64,000 bases of DNA from Curtobacterium sp. MCLR17_007 (GCF_003234655.2 NZ_CP126271.1:3162001-3226000); one strand, 5' to 3'. Positions 34,888 to 43,774 are shown, numbered from the stretch's first letter. Notes: a model not told the origin generated them from the letters alone. Translations and numbers: made by a program.

Positions 34888-34893
34888 TATCGT
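34888..34893 (+). promoter_or_regulatory. Possible -10 box of the GntR regulator gene
   Basis: TATCGT, 41 nt before ATG 34935 and downstream of a GGGAGGCCCGG word. No CAGACATC motif is seen here, so the regulator may not repress its own local promoter. Confidence 0.3.
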
Positions 34894-34934
34894 CGATCCG
34901 TCCCGACCGAGCGTGGCCGGGTGGAGGGACTGCC

Positions 34935-35612
34935 ATGGCTTCGCTGACCGACGACGCGATCGCGCGCATCCAGCAGATGATCGTCACGGGTGAGCTGACG
35001 CCCGGGCAGCGGCTGCCCCCGGAGAAGGAACTCAGCGAGTCCCTCGGGTTGTCGCGGAACAGCCTGCGCGAAGCGGTGAAGGCCCTCGAGCTCGTGCGCG
35101 TGCTCGACGTCCGTCGTGGTGACGGCACCTACGTGACGTCGCTCGAGCCCTCGGTGCTGCTCGAGGCGGTGTCCTTCGTCGTGGACATGCACCACGACCG
35201 GTCCCTCGTCGACCTGCTCGAGGTCCGGCGCATCCTCGAGCCCGCGTCCGCCGTGCTGGCGACGGCCCGGGCGTCCGAGCAGCAGATCGACGAACTCGCC
35301 ACGCTGATGGCGACGGTCGACGACACCACCGGGGTCGAGGACCTCGTCGCCCACGACCTGCAGTTCCACGCCACGATCGCGGGCATCGGCGGCAACCAGT
35401 ACCTGTCCGGGCTGCTGGACGCCCTGTCGAGCAAGACCGTGCGCGTGCGGGTGTGGCGCGGCCTCACCCAGAACGGGTCGGTCCAGCGCACGCTCGACGA
35501 GCACGCGGCCATCGTGGACGCGATCCGACGCCGCGACCCGCAGCTCGTGCAGGCCCTCGTCGTGGCCCACGTCGAGGGCGTCGAGCGGTGGCTGCGGCGG
35601 TCGCTCGACTGA
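34935..35612 (+). CDS. GntR-family regulator, FCD (FadR) type
   Basis: 225 residues. N-terminal winged helix (about 5-70; GQRLPPEKELSESLGLSRNSLREAVKALE, here cited in parts: LPPEKELSESLGLSR and REAVKALE) and a helical FCD ligand domain (80-215) with the metal-binding DLQFHATIAGIGGN and a later His in VVAHVEGVE. Such repressors often sense sugar acids. The best candidate operators are the CAGACATC sites in the fucose gene promoters. The ribosome site is GGAGG, 7 nt from the ATG. Confidence 0.88.
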   Translation: MASLTDDAIARIQQMIVTGELTPGQRLPPEKELSESLGLSRNSLREAVKALELVRVLDVRRGDGTYVTSLEPSVLLEAVSFVVDMHHDRSLVDLLEVRRILEPASAVLATARASEQQIDELATLMATVDDTTGVEDLVAHDLQFHATIAGIGGNQYLSGLLDALSSKTVRVRVWRGLTQNGSVQRTLDEHAAIVDAIRRRDPQLVQALVVAHVEGVERWLRRSLD

Positions 35613-35759
35613 CCCGCGCGGCGGCGTTGCATCGGTCCACTCCGCGCGGATGTGGGCGCACCCGGCGATGAGCGTGTTCAATCGGATCCTGACCGGCACC
35701 GGCGATCTGCCAGTGCCGTGTCGTACGCACCACCATCACCGCACCACCAGGAGGACACC

Positions 35760-36035
35760 GTGCTCGGTCTCATCATCAGCTTGATCATCATCGGACTGAT
35801 CGCCGGCGCCCTCGCGCGTCTGATCATCCCCGGCAAGCAGAGCATCTCGATCCTCATGACCATCGTGCTCGGCATCGTCGGTTCGTTCGTCGGCGGGTTC
35901 CTCGGGTTCCTGATCTTCCAGCACGACCCGATGGACGGCTTCTTCCAGCCGGCCGGCATCATCGGTTCCGTCATCGGCGCCGTCATCGTGCTCTTCCTCT
36001 ACACCCGTTTCGCGGGTCGTGGGGCACGCAACTAG
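35760..36035 (+). CDS. GlsB/YeaQ/YmgE family stress membrane protein
   Basis: 91 residues from GTG behind AGGAGG. Three hydrophobic helices with the family motifs GLIAGALARLIIPG and GIVGSFVGGFLGF. Often called transglycosylase-associated protein; linked to stress and envelope, mechanism unknown. It stands alone between the two fucose operons. Confidence 0.88.
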   Translation: MLGLIISLIIIGLIAGALARLIIPGKQSISILMTIVLGIVGSFVGGFLGFLIFQHDPMDGFFQPAGIIGSVIGAVIVLFLYTRFAGRGARN

Positions 36036-36049
36036 GGACTGCCCTCGGC

Positions 36050-36096
36050 GCGGATCGCGCCCGCACACGAACCGCGGATCGCGCCCGCACACGAAC
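36050..36096. repeat. Two direct 23-bp repeats
   Basis: The 23-mer beginning GCGGATCGCGCCCGCACA occurs at 36050-36072 and 36074-36096. Its first 18 bases recur with one change at 6890-6907, next to the first long palindrome. Confidence 0.8.
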
Positions 36097-36130
36097 AACG
36101 CGCCCCGTCTTGACGGGGCGCGTTGTTCGT
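36091..36130. terminator. Bidirectional terminator hairpin
   Basis: Perfect 19-bp stem with a TT loop, between the convergent GlsB gene and the fucose minus-strand operon. Confidence 0.8.
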
Positions 36131-36161
36131 TGTGGGGTGCGACGCTCCCCCGCGCGACTGC

Positions 36162-37112
36162 TCAGCTCGCCAGCAGGCCCTCGGCGCGCAGGTCGTCCCA
36201 CAGCGCCTCGGGGATCGTCGCGGCGGCACGGGCGGCGTTCTCGCGGACCTGGTCCGCCGACTGCACGCCGATCGCGATCGTGCGGACCGCCGCGGCCCGG
36301 CGGGGGAAGGCCAGCGCGGCCTCGGGCAGCGTCACGCCGTGCCGGTCGCACACGGCGGCGATCGTCCGTGCCCGCTCGACGAGCTCGGCCGGTGCCGGGG
36401 CGTAGTCGTACGTGGTCCCCGGCTCCGGCAGGGGACGGCTGAGCAGTCCGGAGTTGTACACCCCGACCGCGACCACGTCGACCCCCCGCTCGGCACACGT
36501 CGCGACGAGCGCGGCCGCGGGCTGTTCGAGCAGCGTGTACCGCCCGGCGAGCATCACGACGTCGCACAGCCCGGTGTCGACGGCCTCGGACAGCGCCGCG
36601 ACCGAGTTCGACCCGACGCCCACCGCGCGCAGGACCCCCTCGTCGCGCAGTGCGGCGAGCGCCGGCAGTGCCTGGGTCAGCCCGGCGTGCAGGTCGTACA
36701 CGTCGGGGTCGTGCAGGTACGCCACGTCGACGTGGTCGAGCCTGAGCCGCCCGAGCGACGCGTCGAGCGAGCGACGCACGCCGTCGGGCGTGGGGTCCCA
36801 CTGCCGGACGACGTCGTTCGGCACCGCGAAGCCGTCGTCGTCCGTGCCGTCGTCCGGCCCCGGCACGAGCAGCCGACCGACCTTGGTCGAGACGGCGTAG
36901 GCCTCGCGGGGACGGTCGGCGAGGGCCGCGCCGAGCCGCCGCTCGCTCAGCCCGAGTCCGTAGTGCGGCGCCGTGTCGAACCCGCGGACCCCGACGTCCC
37001 ACGCCGCGTCGACCGTGGCGCGGGCGTCGTCGTCCGAGACCGCGCGCAGCAGGTTCCCGATGCCGGCGCCACCGAACCAGAACGGTCCGCGGGCGAACTC
37101 CACGTCGCTCAT
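36162..37112 (-). CDS. Aldo/keto reductase, probable L-fucose (aldose) 1-dehydrogenase
   Basis: 316 residues. AKR barrel with FDTAPHYGLGLSERRLGAAL (48-67), VSTKVGRLLVPG and AYLHDPDVYD, the pattern of D-threo-aldose/L-fucose 1-dehydrogenases. It would oxidise L-fucose to L-fucono-1,5-lactone, the first step of the pathway. The ATG overlaps the mutarotase stop codon (ATGA). Last gene of the minus-strand fucose operon. Confidence 0.85.
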   Translation of the reverse strand: MSDVEFARGPFWFGGAGIGNLLRAVSDDDARATVDAAWDVGVRGFDTAPHYGLGLSERRLGAALADRPREAYAVSTKVGRLLVPGPDDGTDDDGFAVPNDVVRQWDPTPDGVRRSLDASLGRLRLDHVDVAYLHDPDVYDLHAGLTQALPALAALRDEGVLRAVGVGSNSVAALSEAVDTGLCDVVMLAGRYTLLEQPAAALVATCAERGVDVVAVGVYNSGLLSRPLPEPGTTYDYAPAPAELVERARTIAAVCDRHGVTLPEAALAFPRRAAAVRTIAIGVQSADQVRENAARAAATIPEALWDDLRAEGLLAS

Positions 37113-37429
37113 GCCTGCCCTTCGAGCGTCCACACCAGCGGCACGCCGTCGTCGTTCCCGGAGTAGTCGTCGTCGGCCTCGAGCAGTGGGTTGATGACGT
37201 CCTGCCAGGCGGCGTTCACGGGGTCGTCGGCCAGCGACCGACGCATGGCACGGTAGTCCGACACCTCGATCAGGTGGACGAGGTCCTGGCCGTCCCGCCA
37301 GATGCTCCAGTTCGCGACACCGGCTGCGCGCAGGCGTTCCACGAGGGCCGGCGGGATGGACGCGTGCGCCCGCTCGTAGTCGTCTTCGCGGCCGGCGCGC
37401 AGCCGGGTCCGCGACAGGATGCGCTGCAT
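37109..37429 (-). CDS. Sugar mutarotase, RhaM-like (DUF718)
   Basis: 106 residues, a ferredoxin-like fold of the L-rhamnose mutarotase family: YERAHASIPPALVERLRAAG, NWSIWRDGQDLVHLIEV and NAAWQDVINPLLEA. It interconverts sugar anomers; in this operon the substrate should be L-fucose, giving the anomer that the dehydrogenase takes. Start and stop both overlap neighbours by 1-4 nt. Confidence 0.88.
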   Translation of the reverse strand: MQRILSRTRLRAGREDDYERAHASIPPALVERLRAAGVANWSIWRDGQDLVHLIEVSDYRAMRRSLADDPVNAAWQDVINPLLEADDDYSGNDDGVPLVWTLEGQA

Positions 37430-38754
37430 CAGTCGCGCAGGAACAGCTCGACGACGGGCAGCGCCACGTCCGGACGCTGGATGGGCAGCGTCAGCGTGAG
37501 CGTCCCGGCCGGCTGCCCACCGAGGCCGGTGGTCAGCGCCCGGACCGACGGGTCGATCGAGCGGAAGAAGACCTCGGACGCGTCGTTCAGCAGCTGCGCG
37601 TACTCGACCCTGCCGGCCAGCCCGGCCAGGTGGACGTGCTCGAACGGCCAGGCGAACAGGTGCAGGTACAGCCGGTTGCCCCGCTGCGTGTACACGGCGT
37701 TCCGCGGCGCCTGGAACTCACTCGGCCCGGCGCCGTACACCGAGCGGTCGTGCTGGTGCATCCAGTCGGCGAACCCGTCGAGCGTCGCACGGGACACCCC
37801 GTCGAACTCGCCGCGCCCCGTCGGCCCGACGTTGAGCAGCATGTTCCCGTTGTTCGACACCCCGTCGACGAGCATGCGGACCAGCAGGTCGACGCTCTTG
37901 ACGTTCTGGTTGTCGCGGTCGTAGCCCCACGAGCCGTTCAGCGTCTGGCATGCCTCCCACGGCACCTGGACACCGTCGACCTCCATCGGCTTGTCCGGCT
38001 GGTACTGCTCCGGCGTCACGATGTCGCCGGGGATGTCGAGTCGGTCGTTCACGATGATGCCGGGCTGCAGCCGACGGGTCAGCGCGAGCAGTTCGTCGCT
38101 CCCCCAGTCCTCACGGCCCTTGCCACCCCAGACGTCGTGGTGGTCGTCCTCGCGGTACGAGAAGTCGTAGAACAGGTAGTCGATCTGCCCGTAGTCCGTC
38201 AGCAGCTCCGACACCTGGCCGTGCAGGTACTCGCGGTAGCGGGCCATGTCGCGGCCCTCGTTCAGTCGGGCGATCTCGGCCTCGCCGTCCTCCCGCCGCG
38301 GGTGGTGCCCGTCGATCGTGAAGTCCGGGTGGTGCCAGTCGATGAGCGAGTGGTAGAAGCCGACCTTCAGCCCCTCGGCGCGGACGGCGTCGACGAACTC
38401 ACGCACGATGTCGCGGCCGAAGGGGGTGTTCGTGGACTTGTAGTCGGTGAGCGCGGAGTCCCACAGGCAGAATCCCTCGTGGTGCTTCGTGGTGAGCACG
38501 ACGTACTTCATGCCCGCGAGCCGCGCGCGCCGGGCCCAGTCGGCCGCGTCGAACAGGTCCGGGTCGAAGTGGTCGAAGTACCGCTGGTAGGCGTCCTCGG
38601 TGATGAACTCACGGTTCTTGATCCACTCGTGCCGAGCCGGCAGGGCGTACAGGCCCCAGTGGATGAACATGCCGAAGCGGTCGTGGGTGAACCAGGCGGG
38701 CAGGCCGGTGGCGTCGGTCGCGGTCTGCGGCTCGGCGGGGGCGGTGATGGTCAC
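37429..38754 (-). CDS. Alpha-L-fucosidase, GH29
   Basis: 441 residues, cytoplasmic (no signal peptide). Family hallmarks: WFTHDRFGMFIHWGLYALPA (20-39), YVVLTTKHHEGFCLWDS, VGFYHSLIDWH and the nucleophile Asp in YLFYDFSY (near 208). It releases L-fucose from imported fucosides. A small C-terminal beta domain follows the barrel. GTG 38754 is placed behind GAAAGGA. Lying directly behind the importer genes, it suggests fucosylated oligosaccharides enter the cell whole. Confidence 0.93.
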   Translation of the reverse strand: MTITAPAEPQTATDATGLPAWFTHDRFGMFIHWGLYALPARHEWIKNREFITEDAYQRYFDHFDPDLFDAADWARRARLAGMKYVVLTTKHHEGFCLWDSALTDYKSTNTPFGRDIVREFVDAVRAEGLKVGFYHSLIDWHHPDFTIDGHHPRREDGEAEIARLNEGRDMARYREYLHGQVSELLTDYGQIDYLFYDFSYREDDHHDVWGGKGREDWGSDELLALTRRLQPGIIVNDRLDIPGDIVTPEQYQPDKPMEVDGVQVPWEACQTLNGSWGYDRDNQNVKSVDLLVRMLVDGVSNNGNMLLNVGPTGRGEFDGVSRATLDGFADWMHQHDRSVYGAGPSEFQAPRNAVYTQRGNRLYLHLFAWPFEHVHLAGLAGRVEYAQLLNDASEVFFRSIDPSVRALTTGLGGQPAGTLTLTLPIQRPDVALPVVELFLRD

Positions 38755-38780
38755 GGAGTTTCCTTTCGGGGTTCGGGCGG

Positions 38781-39698
38781 CTACCGGCCACCGAGGCCGG
38801 AGGTGACGATGCCCTTGACGAGGTGCTTCTGCAGCAGGATCAGCAGGATCACGGTCGGCAGCATCGAGATCACCGACGCGGCCATGACGAGGTTCCACTC
38901 GCTGCCCTGCTGGCCGAAGAACTGCTGCAGGCCGAGCGGGATCGTGCCGTGGGCCTCGACGTCGTTGACGACGACCAGGGGCCACAGGAACGAGTTCCAG
39001 TAGGAGATGAACGAGAACACGGCCAGGACCGCGGTGGTCGGCCGCGCGAGCGGGAGCATCACCGAGAAGAAGGTGCGGACCGGGCCGGCGCCGTCCACCC
39101 GGGCGGCGTCGTCGAGCTCCTGCGGCACGGTCAGGAAGAACTGCCGGATGAGGAACGCGCCGAGCGCGGTGAACGCCCACGGGATGATGAGCGCCTGGAA
39201 CGTGTCCACCCACCCGAAGCCCTGCATCATCACGTACATCGGGATCACCAGGACGTCCTGCGGGATCATCAGCGTGACCAGGAACAGCAGGAACACCGTG
39301 TTGCGTCCGCGCCACCGGAGCCGCGAGAACGCGTACCCGGAGAGCACGGCCACGGCCACGTTGATCGCGGTGCCGGCAGCGGCGACGAACACCCCGTTCA
39401 GGATGAAGCGTGCGAACGGCAGGTAGGTGAACGCCTGCACGTAGTTGTCCCACTCGAACGAGCGTCCCCAGAGCGTCGGCGGCGTCGTGAAGACTTGGTC
39501 GGCGGGCTTCAGGCTCGTCGCGACCATGTAGATCAGGGGTGCGACGAACAGCAGCGCGACGAGGCAGAGCAGCGCGTAGCCGATCGCGTGCCGGACGCGC
39601 CCGGGCCGCGGCGCGGAGCGGGTCCGTGCGACGGCGCGGGGGTTGACCGTCCGGTTCGACGTGGTGGCGCCGAGGCGCCCGCGGACCGCTTCACTCAT
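38781..39698 (-). CDS. Sugar ABC transporter permease (CUT1, MsmG/UgpE type)
   Basis: 305 residues, six membrane helices. EAA loop ELDDAARVDGAGPVRTFFSV (about 205-224), then MLPLARPTTAV. The cytoplasmic N-terminus of about 35 residues is basic. Overlaps the first permease gene by 8 nt. No ATPase gene is present in the operon; as in many actinobacteria a shared MsiK-type ATPase elsewhere is likely. Confidence 0.92.
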   Translation of the reverse strand: MSEAVRGRLGATTSNRTVNPRAVARTRSAPRPGRVRHAIGYALLCLVALLFVAPLIYMVATSLKPADQVFTTPPTLWGRSFEWDNYVQAFTYLPFARFILNGVFVAAAGTAINVAVAVLSGYAFSRLRWRGRNTVFLLFLVTLMIPQDVLVIPMYVMMQGFGWVDTFQALIIPWAFTALGAFLIRQFFLTVPQELDDAARVDGAGPVRTFFSVMLPLARPTTAVLAVFSFISYWNSFLWPLVVVNDVEAHGTIPLGLQQFFGQQGSEWNLVMAASVISMLPTVILLILLQKHLVKGIVTSGLGGR

Positions 39699-40659
39699 AG
39701 TGCACCCACCGCTTCTGCCCGAGGAACTGGACGGCCGTGATCCCGAGGATGATGACGAACAGCACCCAGGCGCCGGCGGACGCGAGTCCGAGCTGCTGGT
39801 TCTGGAAGCCGGTGTTGTAGATGTACTGCACCAGGGTCTCCGTCGCGGTGCCCGGTCCGCCCTTGGTCAGGACGAAGGGCTGCACGAACACCTGGAACGA
39901 GGTGATCAGCGTCATCATCGTCGCGAAGAACACCGACGGGGAGATGAGCGGGAACTTGATCGCCCAGAAGGTCTGCCAGGCGTTGGCGCCGTCGAGCTGC
40001 GCGGCCTCGATCTGGTTCTCCGGCACGCCGTCGAGCGCGGCCGAGAAGATCAGCATGTTGTAGCCGAACCCCTGCCAGACGCTCATCGCCACGATGGCGA
40101 GCATCGCCCAGTGCTCGTCGGCCAGGAAGTTCGGCGCGTGCACGCCCACGGTCGACTGCAGGGACGCGTCGATCGCGCCACCGGGCTGGTAGAGCATCCG
40201 CCAGACCACGACGTTCGCGACGATCGGCGTGATGGTCGGGATGAAGAACAGCACGCGGAACACGTGGCGCCCGGCGATGCGCGGCGTCAGCCAGGCGGCC
40301 AGCCCGAGCGACACCACGAGGTTCAGCGGCACGTACAGCACCACGAACAGCGCCGTGTTGAGGGTGACCGTGCGGAACACCGGATCGCTGAACAGCCGGA
40401 CGTAGTTCTCGATGCCGGCGAACGACCGCGCACCGAGCGTCGGCCAGTTCATGAAGCTCACGACGAGCGAGGCGATGATCGGGAACGCCGTGAAGACGAC
40501 GAGGCCGATCGAGTGCGGTGCGGCGAAGGCGGCCCCCCACCACGAGCGGCGGCCGCCCGAGGCGTCGTCGTCCCCGGTCCTGCTCGGCGCGGCCGAGCCG
40601 GCCACCGCGGTGGCGACGGCGGGGACGGCCGGTGCCGGTGGGTCCTGGATGGTGGTCAT
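39691..40659 (-). CDS. Sugar ABC transporter permease (CUT1, MsmF/UgpA type)
   Basis: 322 residues, six to seven helices. Conserved PHSIGLVVFTAFPIIASLVV at the first helix and EAA loop QIEAAQLDGANAWQTFWAIK before FPLISPSVFF. Long Ala/Pro-rich N-terminus (about 40 residues). ATG 40659 follows GAGGAGG. A hairpin lies between this gene and the binding-protein gene upstream. Confidence 0.92.
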   Translation of the reverse strand: MTTIQDPPAPAVPAVATAVAGSAAPSRTGDDDASGGRRSWWGAAFAAPHSIGLVVFTAFPIIASLVVSFMNWPTLGARSFAGIENYVRLFSDPVFRTVTLNTALFVVLYVPLNLVVSLGLAAWLTPRIAGRHVFRVLFFIPTITPIVANVVVWRMLYQPGGAIDASLQSTVGVHAPNFLADEHWAMLAIVAMSVWQGFGYNMLIFSAALDGVPENQIEAAQLDGANAWQTFWAIKFPLISPSVFFATMMTLITSFQVFVQPFVLTKGGPGTATETLVQYIYNTGFQNQQLGLASAGAWVLFVIILGITAVQFLGQKRWVHYE

Positions 40660-40707
40660 GCGACGACCTCCTCGTCGTTCACGCGGGTCCTGATGGATGG
40701 TGGTGTG

Positions 40708-40749
40708 GGACGGGAGGCGCGGGGCGGGGTCGACCCGCGCCTCCAGTCC
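40708..40749 (-). terminator. Intercistronic hairpin after the sugar-binding protein gene
   Basis: GGACGGGAGGCGCGGG pairs with CCCGCGCCTCCAGTCC with one mismatch. It belongs to the GGGAGGC family and would lower permease expression relative to the binding protein. Confidence 0.65.
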
Positions 40750-40766
40750 GACGAGTGGCGCGCCGG

Positions 40767-42002
40767 CTACTGCGTGCCGAGCTGGCCGGCGATCGAGGAC
40801 ATGGTCTCCTTGCCGGAGGACTGTCCGTTCACCGCCTGCAACGCGTACTGCGTGAACAGCTGGGAGAGCTGGTCGCTCTGCTTGTTGCCGAGCAGCGGCG
40901 ACGACTTCGCGAGGGCGGCCTTGAGCGCGTCCTCGGCACCCGGGATGCCGGCGCTCGAGTACCACGCGCTCTGGGCCGCAGTGCGACCGGGGAACGCACG
41001 GCCCTGTTCGGCGAGCGACGTCAGGACCTTCTCGCTCGTCATCGTCTGGACGGCCTTGAACGCCTGCTCCGGGTACTTGCACTGCTTCGAGATGCCGAAG
41101 CCGGAGCCGGCGGCGAAGGTCGACGGACCGGACGTGCCGGAGGGCAGCGTCGTGACGCCGAGGTCGAACTTGACCTTGGCCTTCTGGCTGATCAGCGACC
41201 ACGGGCCGTCGGTGTACATCGCGACCTTGCCGGCGGCGAAGTCGTTGCTCGACTGCGACCCGTCCGACGACGCCTGGGTGGCGTAGCCCTTCTTGACCAG
41301 GCTGCCGAGCCAGTCCAGACCGTCCGCGAACTTCGAGTCCGTCGCGTCGATCCCGCCCGACTTCGTGATCACGCGGCCACCGTTGTAGCCGTAGACCATC
41401 GACTCGAGGTTGAGGTCGGACACGGTCGAGCCGAACTCGGTGATGCCCTTCGCCTTGAGGGCGGCGCCCGCTGCCTCGAACTGGTCGGTCGTCCATCCCG
41501 GCTTCGGCTCGTCCACACCGGCCTTCTGGAACAGGTCCTTGTTGTAGAACATCATGATGGGGCCGGTGTCGTACGGCAGGCCGTAGAGCTTGCCGTCGAC
41601 CTTCATGCCGTCGAGCGCCGTGCTGTCGAACGCGGACAGGTCCGTGCCGTCCTTCTTCGCCAGGTCGTCGAGCGGCAGCAGCGACTCGGTGTAGTTCGCC
41701 GTGCGCAGCGACTGCATGCTCACGACGCACTGGGCACTGCCGGCGCTCAGCTGCGTGCTGAGCTTCGTGAAGTAGTTCTCGAAGGGGGCGCCCTGGATCG
41801 TCAGGGTGATGCCGTCCTCGCTCTTCACGCTGTCGGCGACCTTCTGCCAGGCGGCCTTGTCCTCCTTCCCGGCGATCCACATGGACCAGGTCATGGCGTC
41901 CTTGGACTGGCTGCCGCCGGCGCTGCTGCCGGAGGAACAGCCCGTCAGCACGAGGGTCACGGCAGCTGCTGCCGCGAGCCCCGCGATGAGTCGTCGTTGC
42001 AT
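40767..42002 (-). CDS. Sugar ABC transporter substrate-binding lipoprotein
   Basis: 411 residues. Signal peptide with lipobox LTGC (Cys near 22). Family 1 sugar-binding fold: MTWSMWIAGKEDKAAWQKVA, YGLPYDTGPIMMFYNKDLFQ, KVAMYTDGPW. Context indicates fucosylated glycans or L-fucose as ligand. ATG 42002 (MQRR) is preferred to an ATG four codons upstream because GTGGAG lies at the right distance. Confidence 0.9.
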   Translation of the reverse strand: MQRRLIAGLAAAAAVTLVLTGCSSGSSAGGSQSKDAMTWSMWIAGKEDKAAWQKVADSVKSEDGITLTIQGAPFENYFTKLSTQLSAGSAQCVVSMQSLRTANYTESLLPLDDLAKKDGTDLSAFDSTALDGMKVDGKLYGLPYDTGPIMMFYNKDLFQKAGVDEPKPGWTTDQFEAAGAALKAKGITEFGSTVSDLNLESMVYGYNGGRVITKSGGIDATDSKFADGLDWLGSLVKKGYATQASSDGSQSSNDFAAGKVAMYTDGPWSLISQKAKVKFDLGVTTLPSGTSGPSTFAAGSGFGISKQCKYPEQAFKAVQTMTSEKVLTSLAEQGRAFPGRTAAQSAWYSSAGIPGAEDALKAALAKSSPLLGNKQSDQLSQLFTQYALQAVNGQSSGKETMSSIAGQLGTQ

Positions 42003-42054
42003 CGGTGTCTCCACTTCGTCGTGGTGCTGGATGTGAGTCGTGTTCGGGAGGTGG

Positions 42055-43395
42055 TCAGGCGACGCGGACCGCGTCGCGGACTGGGTCGCCGGCGGACGTC
42101 GACGCCCAGACCGGACCGTCGGGGTAGGTGTACGTGTCGAGGGAGTCGGCGAGCATCTCGGTGCCGCCCCCGGGTGCGGTCGGGGCCCAGTAGCGGCCCC
42201 CGTGCACGTCGACCGGGGTCACGAAGTGCTCGTGCAGGTGATCGACGAACTCGATGTAGCGGCCCTCGAGCTGCCCGGTCAGTGCCACCGCGTCGAACAT
42301 CGACAGGTGCTGCACGGCCTCGCACAGCCCGACCCCGCCGGCGTGTGGGCAGACCCGGACACCGTGCTTGGCGGCCAGCAGCAGGATCGCGATGTTCTCG
42401 TTCACGCCGGCCACCCGGGTCGCGTCGATCTGCAGCACGCGCATGGCGTCGGCCTGGATGAGCTGCTTCGCGATCACCCGGTTCGCCATGTGCTCGCCCG
42501 TCGCGACCGGGATCGGGGCGATCCGGCGGGCGATCTCGGCGTGCCCGAGGACGTCGTCGGGACTCGTCGGCTCCTCGACCCACGCGATGTCGAACTCCCG
42601 CAGCCGGTCGACCCAGGCCACAGCGGCGTCGACGTCCCACCGCTGGTTCGCGTCGATCGCGATCTTGACGTCCGGACCGACGACCCGACGCGCGATCCCC
42701 AGACGTCGGACGTCCTCGTCGACATCGCCGCCGACCTTGAGCTTGATCTGGGTGAAGCCCTCCTCGACCGCCTCGCGGCACAGGCGGGCGAGCTTGTCGT
42801 CGTCGTAGCCGAGCCACCCGGGCGTGGTCGTGTAGGCGGGGTAGCCCGACTGCTCCAGCGTGCGGCGGCGCTCGGCACGGTGGGGCTCTGCCTGCTCCAG
42901 CATGGCGAGGGCCTCGTCCGGGGTGATCGCGTCGGTGAGGTAGCGGAAGTCGACCAGGTCGACGAGTTCCTGTGGGCTCATGTCCGCCAGCAGCGCCCAC
43001 AGCGGCTGTCCGGCACGCTTGGCGCGCAGGTCCCAGAGCGCGTTCACGACGGCGCCGATCGCCATGTGCATCACGCCCTTCTCCGGGCCGAGCCACCGCA
43101 GCTGCGAGTCGTGGACCATGCTGCGCCAGGTGCCGCCCATGTCCGCCAGGAGCGCCTCGGCGTCCCGGCCGACGACGTGCCCGCGGAGTGCGGCGATCGC
43201 TGCCTCCTGCACCTCGTTGCCGCGGCCGATCGTGAAGACGAACGCGGATCCGGAGTGGCCGTCGAGGGCGTCGGTGGTGAGTTCGACGTAGGCGGCCGAG
43301 TAGTCGGGGTCGGGGTTCATCGCGTCCGACCCGTCGTGTTCCCGCGAGGTGGGGAACCGGATGTCGCGGACCCGCAGACCGGTGATGCGGCTCAT
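42055..43395 (-). CDS. L-fuconate dehydratase (enolase superfamily)
   Basis: 446 residues, close to the 438 of the Xanthomonas enzyme. Converts L-fuconate to 2-keto-3-deoxy-L-fuconate. Mandelate-racemase-type barrel: base Lys in [11 protein letters not shown], metal ligands [19 protein letters not shown] and TGEHMANR, and the His in [32 protein letters not shown] is characteristic of fuconate dehydratases. First gene of the minus-strand fucose operon, with AGGAG 6 nt before the ATG. Confidence 0.92.
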   Translation of the reverse strand: MSRITGLRVRDIRFPTSREHDGSDAMNPDPDYSAAYVELTTDALDGHSGSAFVFTIGRGNEVQEAAIAALRGHVVGRDAEALLADMGGTWRSMVHDSQLRWLGPEKGVMHMAIGAVVNALWDLRAKRAGQPLWALLADMSPQELVDLVDFRYLTDAITPDEALAMLEQAEPHRAERRRTLEQSGYPAYTTTPGWLGYDDDKLARLCREAVEEGFTQIKLKVGGDVDEDVRRLGIARRVVGPDVKIAIDANQRWDVDAAVAWVDRLREFDIAWVEEPTSPDDVLGHAEIARRIAPIPVATGEHMANRVIAKQLIQADAMRVLQIDATRVAGVNENIAILLLAAKHGVRVCPHAGGVGLCEAVQHLSMFDAVALTGQLEGRYIEFVDHLHEHFVTPVDVHGGRYWAPTAPGGGTEMLADSLDTYTYPDGPVWASTSAGDPVRDAVRVA

Positions 43396-43437
43396 CGTTG
43401 CTCCTGCCCGTCCGGTCGTCGTCGACCGAACGAGGAC

Positions 43438-43466
43438 ATCAAAACATCGGATGTCTGGCGCGTCAA
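43438..43466 (-). promoter_or_regulatory. Promoter and FCD operator of the fuconate dehydratase operon
   Basis: On the minus strand: -35 TTGACG (43461-43466), 17-nt spacer, -10 TTTGAT (43438-43443). CAGACATCCGATG (43445-43457) fills the spacer, an ideal repressor position. Confidence 0.7.
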
Positions 43467-43541
43467 GCACTTCTTTGATGACGAAAGCGCGGATTCCGGA
43501 TGCGATCGGTCCGATGACTGGCACGTGTCGTCCCGTGGCCG

Positions 43542-43668
43542 GTCGTTCCGCGCGTGCCCGGTCGTTCCGCGCGTGGTGAGTCGATTCGCGCATGCTCAGG
43601 CGGAAGTTCCAACCCACCATGCGCGAATCGACCCACCGAGCGCGAGGCGGCAGGTCGGAACGCGCGTG
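43542..43668. repeat. Array of five 15-bp iteron-like words
   Basis: GTCGTTCCGCGCGTG at 43542 and 43561, GTCGATTCGCGCATG at 43580 and, inverted, at 43618-43632, and GTCGGAACGCGCGTG at 43654. The third and fourth form 20-nt arms (43575-43594, 43618-43637) of an inverted repeat with one mismatch. Confidence 0.75.
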
Positions 43669-43671
43669 GCC

Positions 43672-43720
43672 GCCGGACGGGAGGCTCGGTGCCGGACCGG
43701 TGCCGCGCCTCCCGTCCGGC
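43672..43720. terminator. Terminator hairpin of the GGGAGGCYCGG family
   Basis: Arms start GCCGGACGGGAGGC and end GCCTCCCGTCCGGC, with further pairing to a short loop; downstream of the TetR gene. Confidence 0.7.
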
Positions 43721-43723
43721 GGC

Positions 43724-43747
43724 GGTGCCGGTGCCGGTGCCGGTGCC
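43724..43747. repeat. Hexanucleotide tract (GGTGCC)4
   Basis: Four perfect copies of GGTGCC between the terminator and the large inverted repeat. Confidence 0.85.
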
Positions 43748-43774
43748 GATCCAAGTGCCGCCCACGCGGGCGCC

